A program made the translations under genes and the position numbers. From NCBI GenBank assembly GCA_029449245.1, contig JANATF010000003.1, positions 124,001-188,000 on the forward strand: a stretch of 64,000 bases of DNA. The letters are read 5' to 3'. Source of the DNA: Mortierella alpina. Taxonomy: Eukaryota; Mortierellomycota; Mortierellomycetes; Mortierellales; Mortierellaceae. Position 1 is the first letter of the stretch. The number at the start of each line of letters is the position of its first letter. This document shows positions 20,987 through 31,687 of the stretch, one piece after another. A model generated the notes under the pieces. That model saw nothing but the letters and a program-made list of their open reading frames with translations, was not told the origin of the DNA and made no database searches.

Positions 20987-22751
20987 ATGGCCGCAACACC
21001 GACCCGGACACCTCAGCGTTCCACTCAGCAACATCGCCACCAACTGTTAAGCACAGGTACTCGCACAGGATCGCCGGCATCAACAGCATCAGCAGGAGTT
21101 GTCTCTCAGGCCACTTTGGCCGGTGATCCTCCAAAGGATACTCTTTCCGCCATCTACTACCTGCTCAACTTGCTGCAACCAAGCCGCGTCAAACAGCGCA
21201 AAGTCTTTCCACGAGTCTGCATGATCCATCAGATCTACAGTATCACCAAAGACCATACCACAGTCGACCGCACTCTCGTAAGACTCGCCCAGAACTCGAT
21301 GCCTGCCATAGGATAACCCCTGCAATGATTGTCTAATCTGTCGTTTCATATGTCTTTTCGGTAATCGGCCTGTCAAACTTTTTTACTTTAGGCACAACTG
21401 ATCCAGCAAGGAACGATCCGAAAGTTTTACCTAGGTGGCACAGGTTCAGATGAGTTTGCAGTGATGCTCACAAGCGACTATGTTCTGCAGATCCAACAGG
21501 CCAAAGAACAGTATCTACAGGATCTACAAGAGCATCAACAGCAGCAGCAGGCATCTGTTACTGCACTGGCATTTAAGCGCAAGTTGGAAGAAGGCTCCGG
21601 GAATCTTGATGTGGGATCAGGACGACCCAAGAAGAGAACTGCCCTGACATCGAAGTGTCTCCCTCAATCGCCAGCAACAACAGCAGCAGCAGCAGCAGGA
21701 ACTGTCGCTGCGCAAGGATCGGGAGGGGAGATTTTCGACCGCTTTCAAGAGTTAGTGACCAGCGGACTGTGTATGGAGATTTCGATCCAGCACTCCAACA
21801 TTCAGGCGGCTATCGGAGCAACGGACCAAGATATCACGTAAGATCCTTTGGCAGATAATATGTGTGTGTTATTCATTGCTTCATGAGCTCGTCATTGATC
21901 GCTCCTGTTGGACTTTTTTTTTTGCCCTCACACTACACAACAGGACCCTGATCCGGTATTCGCTCTTGAATCGAAGTCTCTCGGCGCCCGCGAACCCACA
22001 CCTCGTCAATTTGAACCAGCCTGCCCCTGGACGTGGAACCGCTGGTAGTCCATCTGGAGGCCACTCTGCCACCATGACCGGCCACTCGGCTCTGAACCAA
22101 CTAATCTCAGCCACGAATCAGGAACATGCCAAGGCCGTGAAAGCAGAGACGTCGTCCGCTTCTTCAGCCGCCGCAGTCCCGACAGGAAATAGCCCCGTAG
22201 CCACCGCAACGACCATCACCGCAGCCTCAGGTCGTCGAGAGCGTGTCTCGGATGATGTCGCCTACCGATTTGCGATTCGACAAGGCGGGTTGTTTGTCAC
22301 GCACTTTTTGAAAGGACGGCTCGAGATCTTGAGGATGATCAAGCGGCAGATGTTTGGAGACATGTTGACCTCCGTAAGATACATATCCTCTACCAAAAAC
22401 CTTGTCTGACGCGCTCTGGGGTGTGTGGTATTTGCCTGTTTTTTCTTTCAACTGACACATATCTGGATTGGGGGTCATCTATCGAACTTATATAGGCGGT
22501 GGTGGCCAAGCCGTTGCGAGGCTCTTTTCTTCCGCACGAATTCCATATTCATGATCTGGTCGGAAGTGGGCGAGTTCAAAGGTATTATTTGTATTATACA
22601 AAACATGGTGTGTTGAACCTTTGCATGTAACCATTCATAACAATCCTATTCCTCCCTCCATCTCATCCTAACGCCCTATAGCATGACAACAACGAGCGGG
22701 CAGCTATTGAAGCTGACACAGAAAGGAGTGGCCAGTGCAAAAGCAGGATGA
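20987..22751 (+). CDS. STK19: STK19 family winged-helix protein
   Basis: Exons 20987-21277, 21392-21837, 21944-22373, 22496-22581 and 22682-22751 give 440 aa. Conserved blocks fit STK19: DTLSAIYYLLNLL, KVFPRVCMIHQIYSITKDHTTVDR, QLIQQGTIRKFYL, YRFAIRQGGLFVTHFLKGRLEIL, PLRGSFLPHEFHIHDLVGSGRV and MTTTSGQLLKLTQKG near the stop. These are tandem winged helices that bind DNA. Despite its name the human protein is no longer regarded as a kinase; recent work places it in transcription-coupled nucleotide excision repair. Low-complexity inserts (poly-Gln/Ala near nt 21530-21700, Ser/Ala/Gly near 22030-22230) separate the conserved parts. Phases rebuild T-T-L-I-R and VQ-S-MTTTS. A nuclear role is inferred. 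Confidence 0.88.
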
Positions 22752-22832
22752 TGTTGAGAGACCTCGTAGTTGTGTTTTTGTACACAATCATTTTTTCTTT
22801 AATTAAAAATAATATAAAACGAGAATAGCAAC

Positions 22833-24855
22833 TCAAACTATGACATCCAAGTTTTTAGATCCGCGAAGCTCAGTCTCGATCTCTTCCTCCTCCTCATCGC
22901 CACCACTCTCTGAGCCCTCATCTACTACGGACTCTTGCAACTCGTAAAGGATATCATAACATTCACTCAGAAGCGAATTGCAAATACCCTGGCCCTCGGG
23001 GATCTCACTGTCCTTGTCCAAGAACTTGCCATCCACGCGCAAGTTGTCCATCGAAGCCAGTTTCATCTGATATGGGTACAGATCGCGGACTGTAGACGGC
23101 AAAATCAAGAGAAGGTGACGGGTTAGTATGAAAGATGACACAAGACCCAAGACCTCGGACACGCATCTTGATATAGCAAGCTGGAATCATACCTGTAAAG
23201 TCACCACCCCATTTCTTGACCTCAAGTAAGCATCGGCGAACTGTCAACAGTTGATTATGGATCGGCATCAATGCCTCTGCGATCGGCTCCGATGCTGAAA
23301 GCAAAACGTAGATAAGGCGGTAACACTTGTGCAACATAAAGTTTAGCAATGCCTATGTGGATGAGGAGTGTAACCAACAGGGTCAATGTCCAAACAACTG
23401 GCAAGACTTCGTGCAAGATCCGCTAGATCGCCGAATAACGTGCCCCCGTTCCGACTTACCTGTCCTTCTTCCACATTACCCTCCCGATCGACAAACTTGC
23501 CATTCTTTCTCAGCGTGCTGATCTCGTTCAGCTGCATTTGATACTGCCACAGATCCGTTTCCCTCAGCGTCCAGCGCTGGGTCAAGACGAGTCTCTCCAA
23601 ATCCATCTTGATCGACTGCAGTCGCCGGAAAACGTCCTGTAAAGCCTTGGGAGCTCGTTCCTTGGTTGCCAGTAGATTGTGGCAATCATCGTAGCAGTCT
23701 TCCAACAGTCCAATGACAGCTGCCTGACCACTGACGACGCTACCGTGCCCATCCAGAAACTTGCCATCCGACCGCTTGGCCTCAATCTCACGAAGTTCTT
23801 CCTGAATGTGATGGATATCAGAGGCCCTCCAAGTGGGTCTCGAAGCCAGTGTTGCAAGTTCAATCCTGAGCTGGACCAATCTCCTGTGGATGGGTGTGAG
23901 CTCTGGTGAAATGGAATTTGCTGCATCTTGCAGTTCATTCAATAAATTGTCTGAAGAGAAGAGAAACGAGACATACGGATTAATAAACCGCCAATGGTCT
24001 GTATGCACCATATGCGCATGAGCATAGCTATGCGAAAAAAGAGAGGAGCACAAGCGAACGTTACTGTTAAAGTCCAGTTTGCGGCGAAGGATCCTCGTCT
24101 GGATATCGGGTATCGAAGACTTTGCCTCGTCCACGCGGATAAAGTTTTCCAGCTCCTGCAGTCTGTCCGTATACTGCTTCAAGTCCTCTATTTGGACGTG
24201 CCGAGAACATGCATAATATGAAGAGGACTGTTGGTCAGATTCATGCAAAAGAGCTCTTTTCTTTCATCGTATCAGAAGGGCCACAGCACTGTGCGTTTAC
24301 CAACAGCATAGACTCCAGACTCTTGCAGACCCAACAGACATTGCTACATTACACCGAAACACGCAAGAATGAATAAGTGTCAGTCTCGCGTATATATGGA
24401 CTTGATGTGCGATGACAATGGCCGCTCTCGTGCCTCGACATTGACAATGGCAACAGCAATGGCAACAGCAAAGGACGTTTTTTTTTCTTTTTTCCATGTT
24501 TTCCCAGGTCTCCTTTTTTTACCTTGATGGTCAGCAGTTGTACGTAGGTCGCGGGACTTTCTTTGGTCTTGCCGACAGCCATGAAGCACAGCGACAGAAT
24601 CACAAAGACGTCGTCCAGGATACTGTTGACGTTGTTCTTGTAGCCCCAGATGGTTGAAGTGCTCGCACTCCTGACCTCCTCGAGTTTCTGTAGCTGTACG
24701 GAGAGCTCGTCATAGAGTCCTGTGACGGTAGAGGTCTTTATGAAGCGGGAGCGGTCCTTTTTGATGGCTGTTAGGCGGTGCTTGATGGAGACAAGCGCCT
24801 CGAGCACCGGCTGTTCTTCGATAGGGATCTGATCCGGTGTAGGTGTCGAGGACAT
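22833..24855 (-). CDS. UPF0662/DUF2408 family protein with internal repeats
   Basis: Exons 24855-24523, 24343-24301, 24187-24065, 23950-23460, 23352-23193 and 23089-22833 give 468 aa. All-helical. It contains at least three clear copies of an about 85-residue unit: a helix (PIHRRLVQLRIEL, VFRRLQSIKMDLE, PIHNQLLTVRRCLLE), a middle helix (HHIQEELREIEAKR, WQYQMQLNEISTLR, YPYQMKLASMDNLR), a turn (DGKFLDGHG, NGKFVDREG, DGKFLDKDS), then GQ and a CYD or CYR helix. The N-terminal 190 residues appear to be two more diverged copies. The tail is acidic. Fungus-specific family of unknown function; S. pombe members are cytoplasmic as far as I recall. Convergent with STK19, with 81 nt between stop codons. 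A CA array sits in its 5' leader. Confidence 0.85.
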
Positions 24856-25285
24856 GGTGTGCGTTGTCGGTATAAAGGGAAGGGTGGAGGCGTGCGGGCG
24901 TGTGGAGGAGGGGTGTGTGCGTGTGTGCGTGTGTGCGTGTGTGCGTGTGTGCGTGTGTGTGTGTGTGTGTGTGAGTGTGTTGAGGTGTTTTTGTGGTGGG
25001 AGGTGGAAGAGTGAAGAGAAAAGACGAGAGAAACTCGCAGATTTTAAACTTTGATTTATCCTCCTGTGCGTCATTTGCCCTCGCTTCCAACAGATGCGAG
25101 GGAACAGCTGCGCGGGAAGAGCCTTTTGCCGGACAGGCACACACATTCCTTTGTTCCGGGCAACCAAGCATTCAAGACACAGTGACTCGTGCGTTGCTTT
25201 GCTGCCAGCCCTGCGGCCAGTTTTATTCGCGCTGCTATGTACATGATCCTTTTCGATGCTTGAAATTGGGCTGCCTTTCTTCCTC
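24856..25285. other. Intergenic region between the DUF2408 gene and BET2
   Basis: Both flanking genes read on the minus strand. The part next to 24855 is the repeat-rich leader; the remainder holds the BET2 3' end. Plus-strand frames over the repeat translate to Cys/Val strings and are not genes. Confidence 0.6.
24912..24981 (-). repeat. CA/CGCACA microsatellite in the leader of the DUF2408 gene
   Basis: About 70 nt of (GTGTGTGC)n passing into (GT)n on the plus strand, so CA/GCACAC on the sense (minus) strand. It begins about 57 nt upstream of the start codon at 24855. Confidence 0.95.
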
Positions 25286-26785
25286 CTAGTGCTTGTCCGT
25301 GAGCCCAATCCTCTGGATGACATGGCGTGGCATGCAGTACACTGGATCCACTGCCACGAGTCCTGGATACCCGAGCAAGGACAACCCGCAGATGCCAAAG
25401 TTAGTATGGAATACATCCGGCATGTTTCCAGGTCGGTCTGCAATGCCTCCAGTCTCGGCATCCTATACAAGTATATATGGAAACATATCAATATCTTTGC
25501 CCGCAGTTTGCTCACCATATCACCATCAGCATCTTTTGTATGATGCGGTCTATCCAATGCTGAGAAATGCAATGATATCCTCTTACCTGTGACTCTAGAA
25601 TGAAATTTGTCAACTTGTTCGCATCGATCCAGTGCGATCGCTTCAGCATGCTGAGACTGCTCAGGACCCACCATGAATAGCACACGTCCTCCAGTTTTTC
25701 GGGTCGACCATTCAGACCCCCGTTCTTAAGCTGCCTCTCACTGAGCCACCAACCAAGCTGGTCCGCATCCACGTGGTTCAACGCGCCCAGGATTGTCAAT
25801 GTTCCTACGCAAACATACACTTGAGCTGCATGGCTTTCGCCTCCTGGTGAACTACCAAACCCGCCATCAAAGTTTCGGCAGCGCACAATGTATTCGATCG
25901 TCTTTTGAATGTCCAGTCGCTTGTCGTCCAATCGCTTCAGCAAATTGAGGCACATCACTGCGCAAAAGACGAAACGTGTATCGACTTCGCCCCAGGAATC
26001 GCCGCTGAATGAACCATCCTCGTTCTGCAAAGAAACAACATCTAAAGAAGCCATATACATTCGCCGTCAGTCCTTGTGTGAGTCCAGCTATTTCATCCAC
26101 AAAGAAGTACCAATATATGAAATGAAACCACCAAACAGAACTGTTTGGCTCTGATAGGAGAAAACAGTGTGCTTGTACGTACAATCGACGGCCTTGTCCA
26201 CATTGATGGCATCCAAACGGTCGTATGTGATCAGGACTTGGACCGCACTCAACGTCGAGAGAATGTGAGGGTCATGATCGATATGGCCGCCAAATCCACC
26301 TACAAACAAAGACACGTTTGTCGCATCGTTTAAGTCGTGTTGAAAGCATTATTACGTCACAGGGCAATGTTCGCCGATAGAGTGGCGATATGTCCCGTCC
26401 TTTGAACATACCATTGTCATGCTGGCATTTGACCAGGTATTCTACGATCTGCTCCTGGTCCAATGCGTTAGGATGGCCAAGGATTTGAAGAGCGGTGGCT
26501 CCCCAGTAGAGACCGTTAACGCGAAGGTGTTCCGTCAGCCAGTACTCGAGGTCATTCTTTTTCTACAAGTGGGATGGCGCAAACAGGTATTAGAGACAAG
26601 ACCCATTCGAGCAGCAGATGGTTCGGGAGTAGCAGCGTGTTGGATGACGAGTGTGGCTAAGCAGATTCCAGCAGGAGAGAAGGGATTACAGTGTCGAGAG
26701 CCTGGATGTACTTGACGTGGTGGTCCAAGAGCAGTTCAGGCGGGGAAGCATCGACGGCGGCGGGGTTGTTGTTCAAGATAGACAT
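25286..26785 (-). CDS. BET2: Rab geranylgeranyltransferase beta subunit
   Basis: Exons 26785-26690, 26562-26412, 26299-26183, 26041-25587 and 25462-25286 give 331 aa, the length of human RABGGTB. The prenyltransferase alpha-alpha barrel repeats are clear: [86 protein letters not shown] and [20 protein letters not shown]. Zinc ligands are Asp and Cys of EDVCYSWW and His of DVFHTNFG. With the alpha subunit and Rab escort protein it adds geranylgeranyl groups to Rab GTPases for vesicle traffic. The acceptor at 26042 was chosen because it alone yields [10 protein letters not shown]; an upstream open ATG at 26060 is inside the intron. Confidence 0.94.
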
Positions 26786-27203
26786 CAGTGATGGGCGAGA
26801 CTGCGATGGCCTGTGAGCGATGAGAGAGGCGCACTAGCAAGCAAGGTATATACAGACGGGGAGAAAAAACGATGCTGACAAGAATGAAAGAAGGGAGGAG
26901 AGACGAGAGAGAGAGGAGGGTGATGGGTGAATGGAGGGAGGACAAGGGACAAATGCAAACAACGTGACATACGGGTATGACTGTGCCACAGTTCGTGAAT
27001 CCGAGACAAACACATGCGTTTCTTTTTTTTTTTCTTTCTGGCCTTGTTTCCGTGCTACCTGTCGCCAATTCAACTCCATTGCAACTCGACTCCACTTCTC
27101 CATCCACCCGCGCTGCTCTCCTCCCTCAACCTCTTCGCTCACAACACACCGCCTCTTCATTCTCACCCGCAGCCAGCATTCACTACGCCGTAGATACAAG
27201 AAT
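26786..27203. other. Bidirectional promoter region BET2/amphiphysin
   Basis: 418 nt between divergent starts. The BET2 side is purine-rich on the plus strand (26855-26945, a GA tract) and the other side pyrimidine-rich (27060-27180), so both transcripts would begin with CT-rich leaders. No gene. Confidence 0.55.
26847..26852 (-). promoter_or_regulatory. TATA-like element, BET2
   Basis: TATATA, 62 nt upstream of the BET2 start codon. Weak evidence by itself. Confidence 0.25.
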
Positions 27204-29570
27204 ATGAGCTGGCAAGTACTCGATCCGCTATCCGTCTGCGCAACCGCAAAAACCAATCTCCCCACGTCTCCAGCCGCCCTTGTCTTCCACCACTGCCTAA
27301 CTCTTGCTTCTCCCCTCACACCTTTGTGTCCTCGACAGGAAGGGGTTCACCAAGGCTGTCTCTCGACTACCCCACACACTCTCGACAAAGACCGGGATTC
27401 GCGATCGTAGGTTCCACCAAACTCGTTGCCTTCGTCCACAATGCCAGTCTCTCTTTTGGCTTCCACTTGTTCATGATGCGGCACGCATACTCAACTGCAC
27501 AACCATGCAACACTTGTCTCCCATGGCCACTTAGAAACGAAGGATGTGGAATTCATAGAGCTCAACAACAAGTTCACGACTTGCGAGAAAGTCATTGCCA
27601 ACTTTCTCAACGATGTCTGCAAATACCGCGATAACGTTACTGGTAAGGGCATCATCACCAAACCTGCGTGGCCACTACCTCTTGCGCTCGTCATTTCGTC
27701 ATTCGTTACAAAGATCTATCAAGTTAAACCTAGCTTCGTCTCTCTTTTGTCCACCTGCCTCATCGACGATACAGCAATGCTAAACCACCAAGCAGAGTTT
27801 GGCATCATTCTCGCAGAGGTATATGATCCTGCACTAGCTATGCCTAGTGGCGAGGTGACCCCTCGGCGAGTGCAGACTGCCGCAGAGTCGGTACAGGCGG
27901 TCGATGGCTTTCAAACAGTCATGCGAGAGATGAGGGACACTCTACTGCCGGAGGTGGTAAGTGATTACGCGGCGTGCACTGCGGATGACCGACGCCCTGC
28001 TTTCAAAGTTCAACGGCCGTCCATCCCTTTTGCTCACATTTTGAAAATCGAATGCGCACGGCTATGACTTGCATGTTGGTAGGACAAACTTGAGCTCACG
28101 GTTGTCCGACCGCTACAGGAGTTGCAGAACAACATGAAGCTGATTCGCAGGACAATCACGAAGCGCGACCACAAGTTGCTTGATTATGATCGCTTCCGCA
28201 TCTCTCTGAAGAAACTGCAGGACAAGAAGGAAAGAACGTTGAGCGATGAAAAGCAGATCTACAAGGTACGCTGGTGTCTCTGCCATTGTCGTGCTCTCAA
28301 CCACACACGGGTATACTTTACCCGCGAATTCAACTGACATCATTCGCTCCATCCTCTGATCATAGCTGGAGTCGCAGCTGGAGGTCGCCACCTCTGACTA
28401 CGAGGGACTCAATGGCCTTCTGCGCGAGGAGCTCCCTGGTTTCTTTTATTACAAATCTCAGTTGATCGAACCCATCTTTCAGTCATTTTTCTACTTGCAA
28501 CTTCATATCTACAACGTTATGCTGGATCGCATGGGTTCTCTAGCTGGAAGCGGATACTTCGATCTCTCCAGGGATGTGATACAAGGATACGAAGCAAGGA
28601 AGCCAGAGACTGAAGCCACTGTCGAGTCTGTGGAGCTCATCACCAAGAGATCTGTTACGGCTAGTAAGTTAGATATACCAGATCTATCACCGGACCTCTT
28701 GTTACCTCTCATGATATCTAACTCCTCTCTGCGCCCACACACATCTAGCCTACACGAGCAAGTACGGTCGACCCTCGCATGATGCAGACCCAGCACCAGG
28801 AGCGTATGGAGCACCAGCGGCTATGCCTAACGAACCCCGAGGCTATTCACCGCCTGCACCAGCAGCCAAGCCATGGCAGACGGGCGGTGCAGCAGCGGGG
28901 TCAAAGCCTTGGGAATCCGGCGCATTGTCAGCTGGTGCCAAACCGTGGCAGACGGGTGCGGCCCATGAAACACCAAAGCCATGGCAGGCAGGGGCAGCCT
29001 CGACAAGCTTAAACCCTCGAACGAGTCCCCCACCCCCGGCCTACAACGCGGCGCTGAGTGGCACCACGACATCTTCCCAACAGCCAGTCGCAGGGGCTGC
29101 CTCCCGCTTCAAACCACCATCCAACGTTCATGTTCACCTGGCGCCTTCCATCTCTGGGACGATAGCCGCCACGGCTGCCGCTGCCGCAACATCGCACGCG
29201 GTCAACAGTGTCAACGCGGGAATCAACGGCCTGCAGGCGCAGGCAATTCATAAAGGGCCACCTCCCCCTGTCCCCAAACGCCTTGGGTTGAAGATGGCAG
29301 TTGCACTGTATGACTATGATGCTCAGCAGGAAGGGGATCTCAGCTTCCGTAAGGACGACCGCATCGAGATCGTGGACCGTACAGCGGACGTGAATGGGTG
29401 GTGGACAGGCAGGTTGAATGGCCGGCAAGGTGCTTTCCCAGGTATGTGTGGATCATCATCGATGCTGATAAAGTGTAATCGACGCAAATGCCCAACGATC
29501 CTCTCTTCTCTTTCTCACCCTCTGTCACTACCTTTTCTGCTGAATAGGAAACTATGTGCAGGAAGCTTAA
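27204..29570 (+). CDS. Amphiphysin/Rvs167-type BAR-SH3 protein with 12-residue KPW repeats
   Basis: Exons 27204-27215, 27343-27406, 27535-27642, 27775-27956, 28083-28265, 28366-28663, 28749-29441 and 29548-29570 give 520 aa. The N terminus MSWQGFTKAVSRLPHTL is the BAR amphipathic helix. The BAR domain runs to about residue 240 (LLPEVDKLELTVVRPLQEL, RTITKRDHKLLDYDRF, GFFYYKSQLIEPIFQSFF). A linker follows with four exact 12-residue units beginning KPW (nt 28868, 28904, 28940, 28976), then Pro-rich and Ala-rich stretches. The C-terminal SH3 starts MAVALYDYDAQQEGDLSF and ends GNYVQEA. It should bend and scission endocytic membranes with actin patches, as yeast Rvs167 does with Rvs161. The 12-nt first exon is set by MSW homology. 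Intron 3 (27643-27774) is in frame and stop-free. Confidence 0.9.
28868..29011 (+). repeat. Four 36-nt in-frame repeats (KPW units)
   Basis: Units start at 28868, 28904, 28940 and 28976, exactly 36 nt apart, each encoding KPW(Q/E)(T/S/A)G plus an Ala/Gly/Ser spacer. Codons differ between copies, so the protein pattern is better kept than the DNA. Confidence 0.9.
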
Positions 29571-29631
29571 AGGTTAGATTAGAACTTAAATTTGACGTTC
29601 GCTTCAGCGTTCTCTGTTTCCATCTCCTGTT

Positions 29632-29660
29632 CGCCACACACGCACACACACACATACACC
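29632..29660 (+). repeat. CA-rich array in the methyltransferase 5' leader
   Basis: (CACACG/CACA)n, 25 nt upstream of the start codon at 29686 and on its sense strand. It also lies about 60 nt after the BAR-SH3 stop. Confidence 0.85.
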
Positions 29661-29685
29661 CATTGTAATCGACATTCTGCGCGTC

Positions 29686-31491
29686 ATGGCTGCGCGCTTC
29701 TTTCTCTCCATCCCAGACTCTGTCACCGTTAAGGACCCCTACGAAGAAGTCTTTTCACTCTTCACAACCGAAACGGCGGATGCACCGTGGGCGCACAACA
29801 GATCAGTCTCGCAACAAGCCTCGCGCCTCGAGGTCGAGCTTGATTTCACACCCGCACCCTCACCCACCGTCAGCCGACCAGGATCGCGGCCTGATTCGCA
29901 GACAGGGTCGTACTTTCCCAGCTCGAGTACAGCATCAGCAGAATGCACCGATCTGCTCATGGAGGGTGAAGCCTCCGAACCAAGACCTGAATCCAGTTTA
30001 GGCATGGTCGAGACATTTGGCATGCCAGCTTCGCCTTCAACACCAACTGGCTCCAAATCGCCACTTTCGGCTACAGTGCCAGCAGGGGTGAATGAGTCTG
30101 GATTGAACAGCAGCAACTTGAGTAACAACAACAACAATGTGTCCAAGCCCAAGAATCCGGCCGCTAGAGCCTTGCTGGGCAGTCGAAAGTCAAGTCGAAC
30201 AGGATCTGGATCCGGACCAGGAAGTCCTGTCAGAGTAGCCACGCCGCAACCTAAAAAGCCAGTTGTCATCCACCAGTCGCTCTCGACGCTTTCTCAGCCA
30301 GGGCAGACCGGCACTGTTGTTTGGGACTCGAGTATTCTGATGGCCAAGTTCATGCTGTCCATCAAGAGCCTCTCCAGAACATGCTACCGTCACCAAGCGC
30401 GCACAAGTCGGAAAACATCGCATCAGCAGCAGCGGCAGCAGCAGTCGGAAACCCAGAGTAGGTTGCAGGCTCAACGGGAGCAGATCCGGAGACTGGAAGA
30501 GCAGGCAGAGCGAATGGCTGTAGCAGAAGACGGTGCTCTGACACTTAGGGAGGATGCATCGATTCAACATCCACGTGTGGCTGCGGTCAATGACAGTGTC
30601 TTGGATGGCGATCGCAACAGCAATACGGACCAATATCTGAAGAATGATAAGGAGAGCGAGGATGAGGTGGCCTCTGAAGACGGCATAGATTCTGAAGATG
30701 AGGACGAGGACGAGGATGAGGAAGGAGCAGGACAGGAGCATTTGGTATTTGATCCCGCAGAGACCAGTATTTTAGAACTGGGTTCTGGATGTGGATTGCT
30801 CGGGATCGTGATGGCAGAGCTCTGTCAGGACTTGCTTCTCACCGATCAAAAAGCTGTCCTGCCTCTTCTCGTCAAGAACTTGCGCAAGAATCTGGACAAG
30901 AAGTATTTTGATCAGGACGCGTCCTCAAACTCTGCGGCGATGCACACAGGAAGTACCACCACTGCAGGGTCCAGGAAAAAGAAGGCCTTGGAGGATTCTA
31001 ACGGTACCAACAGCCAAAGCAACAACTTGGCAACAACTAAGCCATGTCATATTCAAGTGCAAGAACTTGTCTGGGGTCAGGATTTGGACCAGGATCTGAT
31101 ACGAGGCTTCGGCTTGGACTTTATTGTTGCCACGGATGTGGTGTATAACGAGTCCATTGTTCCAAAACTCGTCCAAACCCTCAAACAGCTCTGCGAGGTT
31201 CGAGAACGTGTCCGGCAACAGCTCAAAGATGGCCAAGGCGACCGTTTTGACAAGCTGCAGGAATTACTGTCGACTGCAGCAGAGAATGCAAGGGACTGCA
31301 CAAGCTTGAGGATGCGGCGAATGGACAAGACCGTGGTCTTGCTGGCTCAGGAGTTGCGGACAGATTATGTGCACCTGTCGTTTCTGGAGCGATTAGAGAA
31401 GGAGGGGTTCCGTATGGTGCGTATGCCGAAGCAGTTGATGGACGCGGATTATCATAGCGGATATGTCGTCTATGCGCTCTTTTTGCGGTGA
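29686..31491 (+). CDS. METTL21/VCP-KMT-like lysine methyltransferase with large inserts
   Basis: Single exon, 601 aa. The seven-beta-strand Methyltransf_16 fold is split by inserts. GTVVWDSSILMAKFM (residues about 209-223) is the family's N-terminal W-D element. About 140 low-complexity residues follow (Gln/Arg coiled coil, then an Asp/Glu run at nt 30655-30735). Motif I is ILELGSGCGLLGI (about 362-374) and post-I is LLLTDQKAVLPLLVKNL. A second insert precedes VQELVWG, then FIVATDVVYNE (about 478) is the substrate-side D-x-x-Y-like motif. A C-terminal beta hairpin closes with GYVVYALFLR. Family members methylate lysines of chaperones, VCP or elongation factors; the target here cannot be told. 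The N-terminal 200 residues are Ser/Pro-rich. The length is far above the usual 220-350 aa. Confidence 0.82.
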   Translation: MAARFFLSIPDSVTVKDPYEEVFSLFTTETADAPWAHNRSVSQQASRLEVELDFTPAPSPTVSRPGSRPDSQTGSYFPSSSTASAECTDLLMEGEASEPRPESSLGMVETFGMPASPSTPTGSKSPLSATVPAGVNESGLNSSNLSNNNNNVSKPKNPAARALLGSRKSSRTGSGSGPGSPVRVATPQPKKPVVIHQSLSTLSQPGQTGTVVWDSSILMAKFMLSIKSLSRTCYRHQARTSRKTSHQQQRQQQSETQSRLQAQREQIRRLEEQAERMAVAEDGALTLREDASIQHPRVAAVNDSVLDGDRNSNTDQYLKNDKESEDEVASEDGIDSEDEDEDEDEEGAGQEHLVFDPAETSILELGSGCGLLGIVMAELCQDLLLTDQKAVLPLLVKNLRKNLDKKYFDQDASSNSAAMHTGSTTTAGSRKKKALEDSNGTNSQSNNLATTKPCHIQVQELVWGQDLDQDLIRGFGLDFIVATDVVYNESIVPKLVQTLKQLCEVRERVRQQLKDGQGDRFDKLQELLSTAAENARDCTSLRMRRMDKTVVLLAQELRTDYVHLSFLERLEKEGFRMVRMPKQLMDADYHSGYVVYALFLR

Positions 31492-31687
31492 TAATGGGAA
31501 ATCGAGCACTGGGGGTTCTCTCGGTGATGCCGCTTTTGATGCTGACATTGCATCCACGGAGATCTCAGGTCAATCTATGCTCACCATTGATATATCCCCC
31601 CACCCCATGGCGCAGCGACAGGTTTATCTTCAAGGGGAGCACACAATGAGCGCCACTCCAGCAAGAGAACAATCTTTATTTGCGTGA

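Noticed and set aside
24905-24985. GTGTGTGC array as a possible CRISPR or telomere
   Set aside because: Units are 2-8 nt without spacers and not telomeric; it is an ordinary microsatellite.
26042-26060. ATG at 26060 as an exon start in BET2 (MYMASLDVV)
   Set aside because: No acceptor precedes it in the right phase. The acceptor at 26042 gives [10 protein letters not shown], matching other RabGGTase beta subunits.
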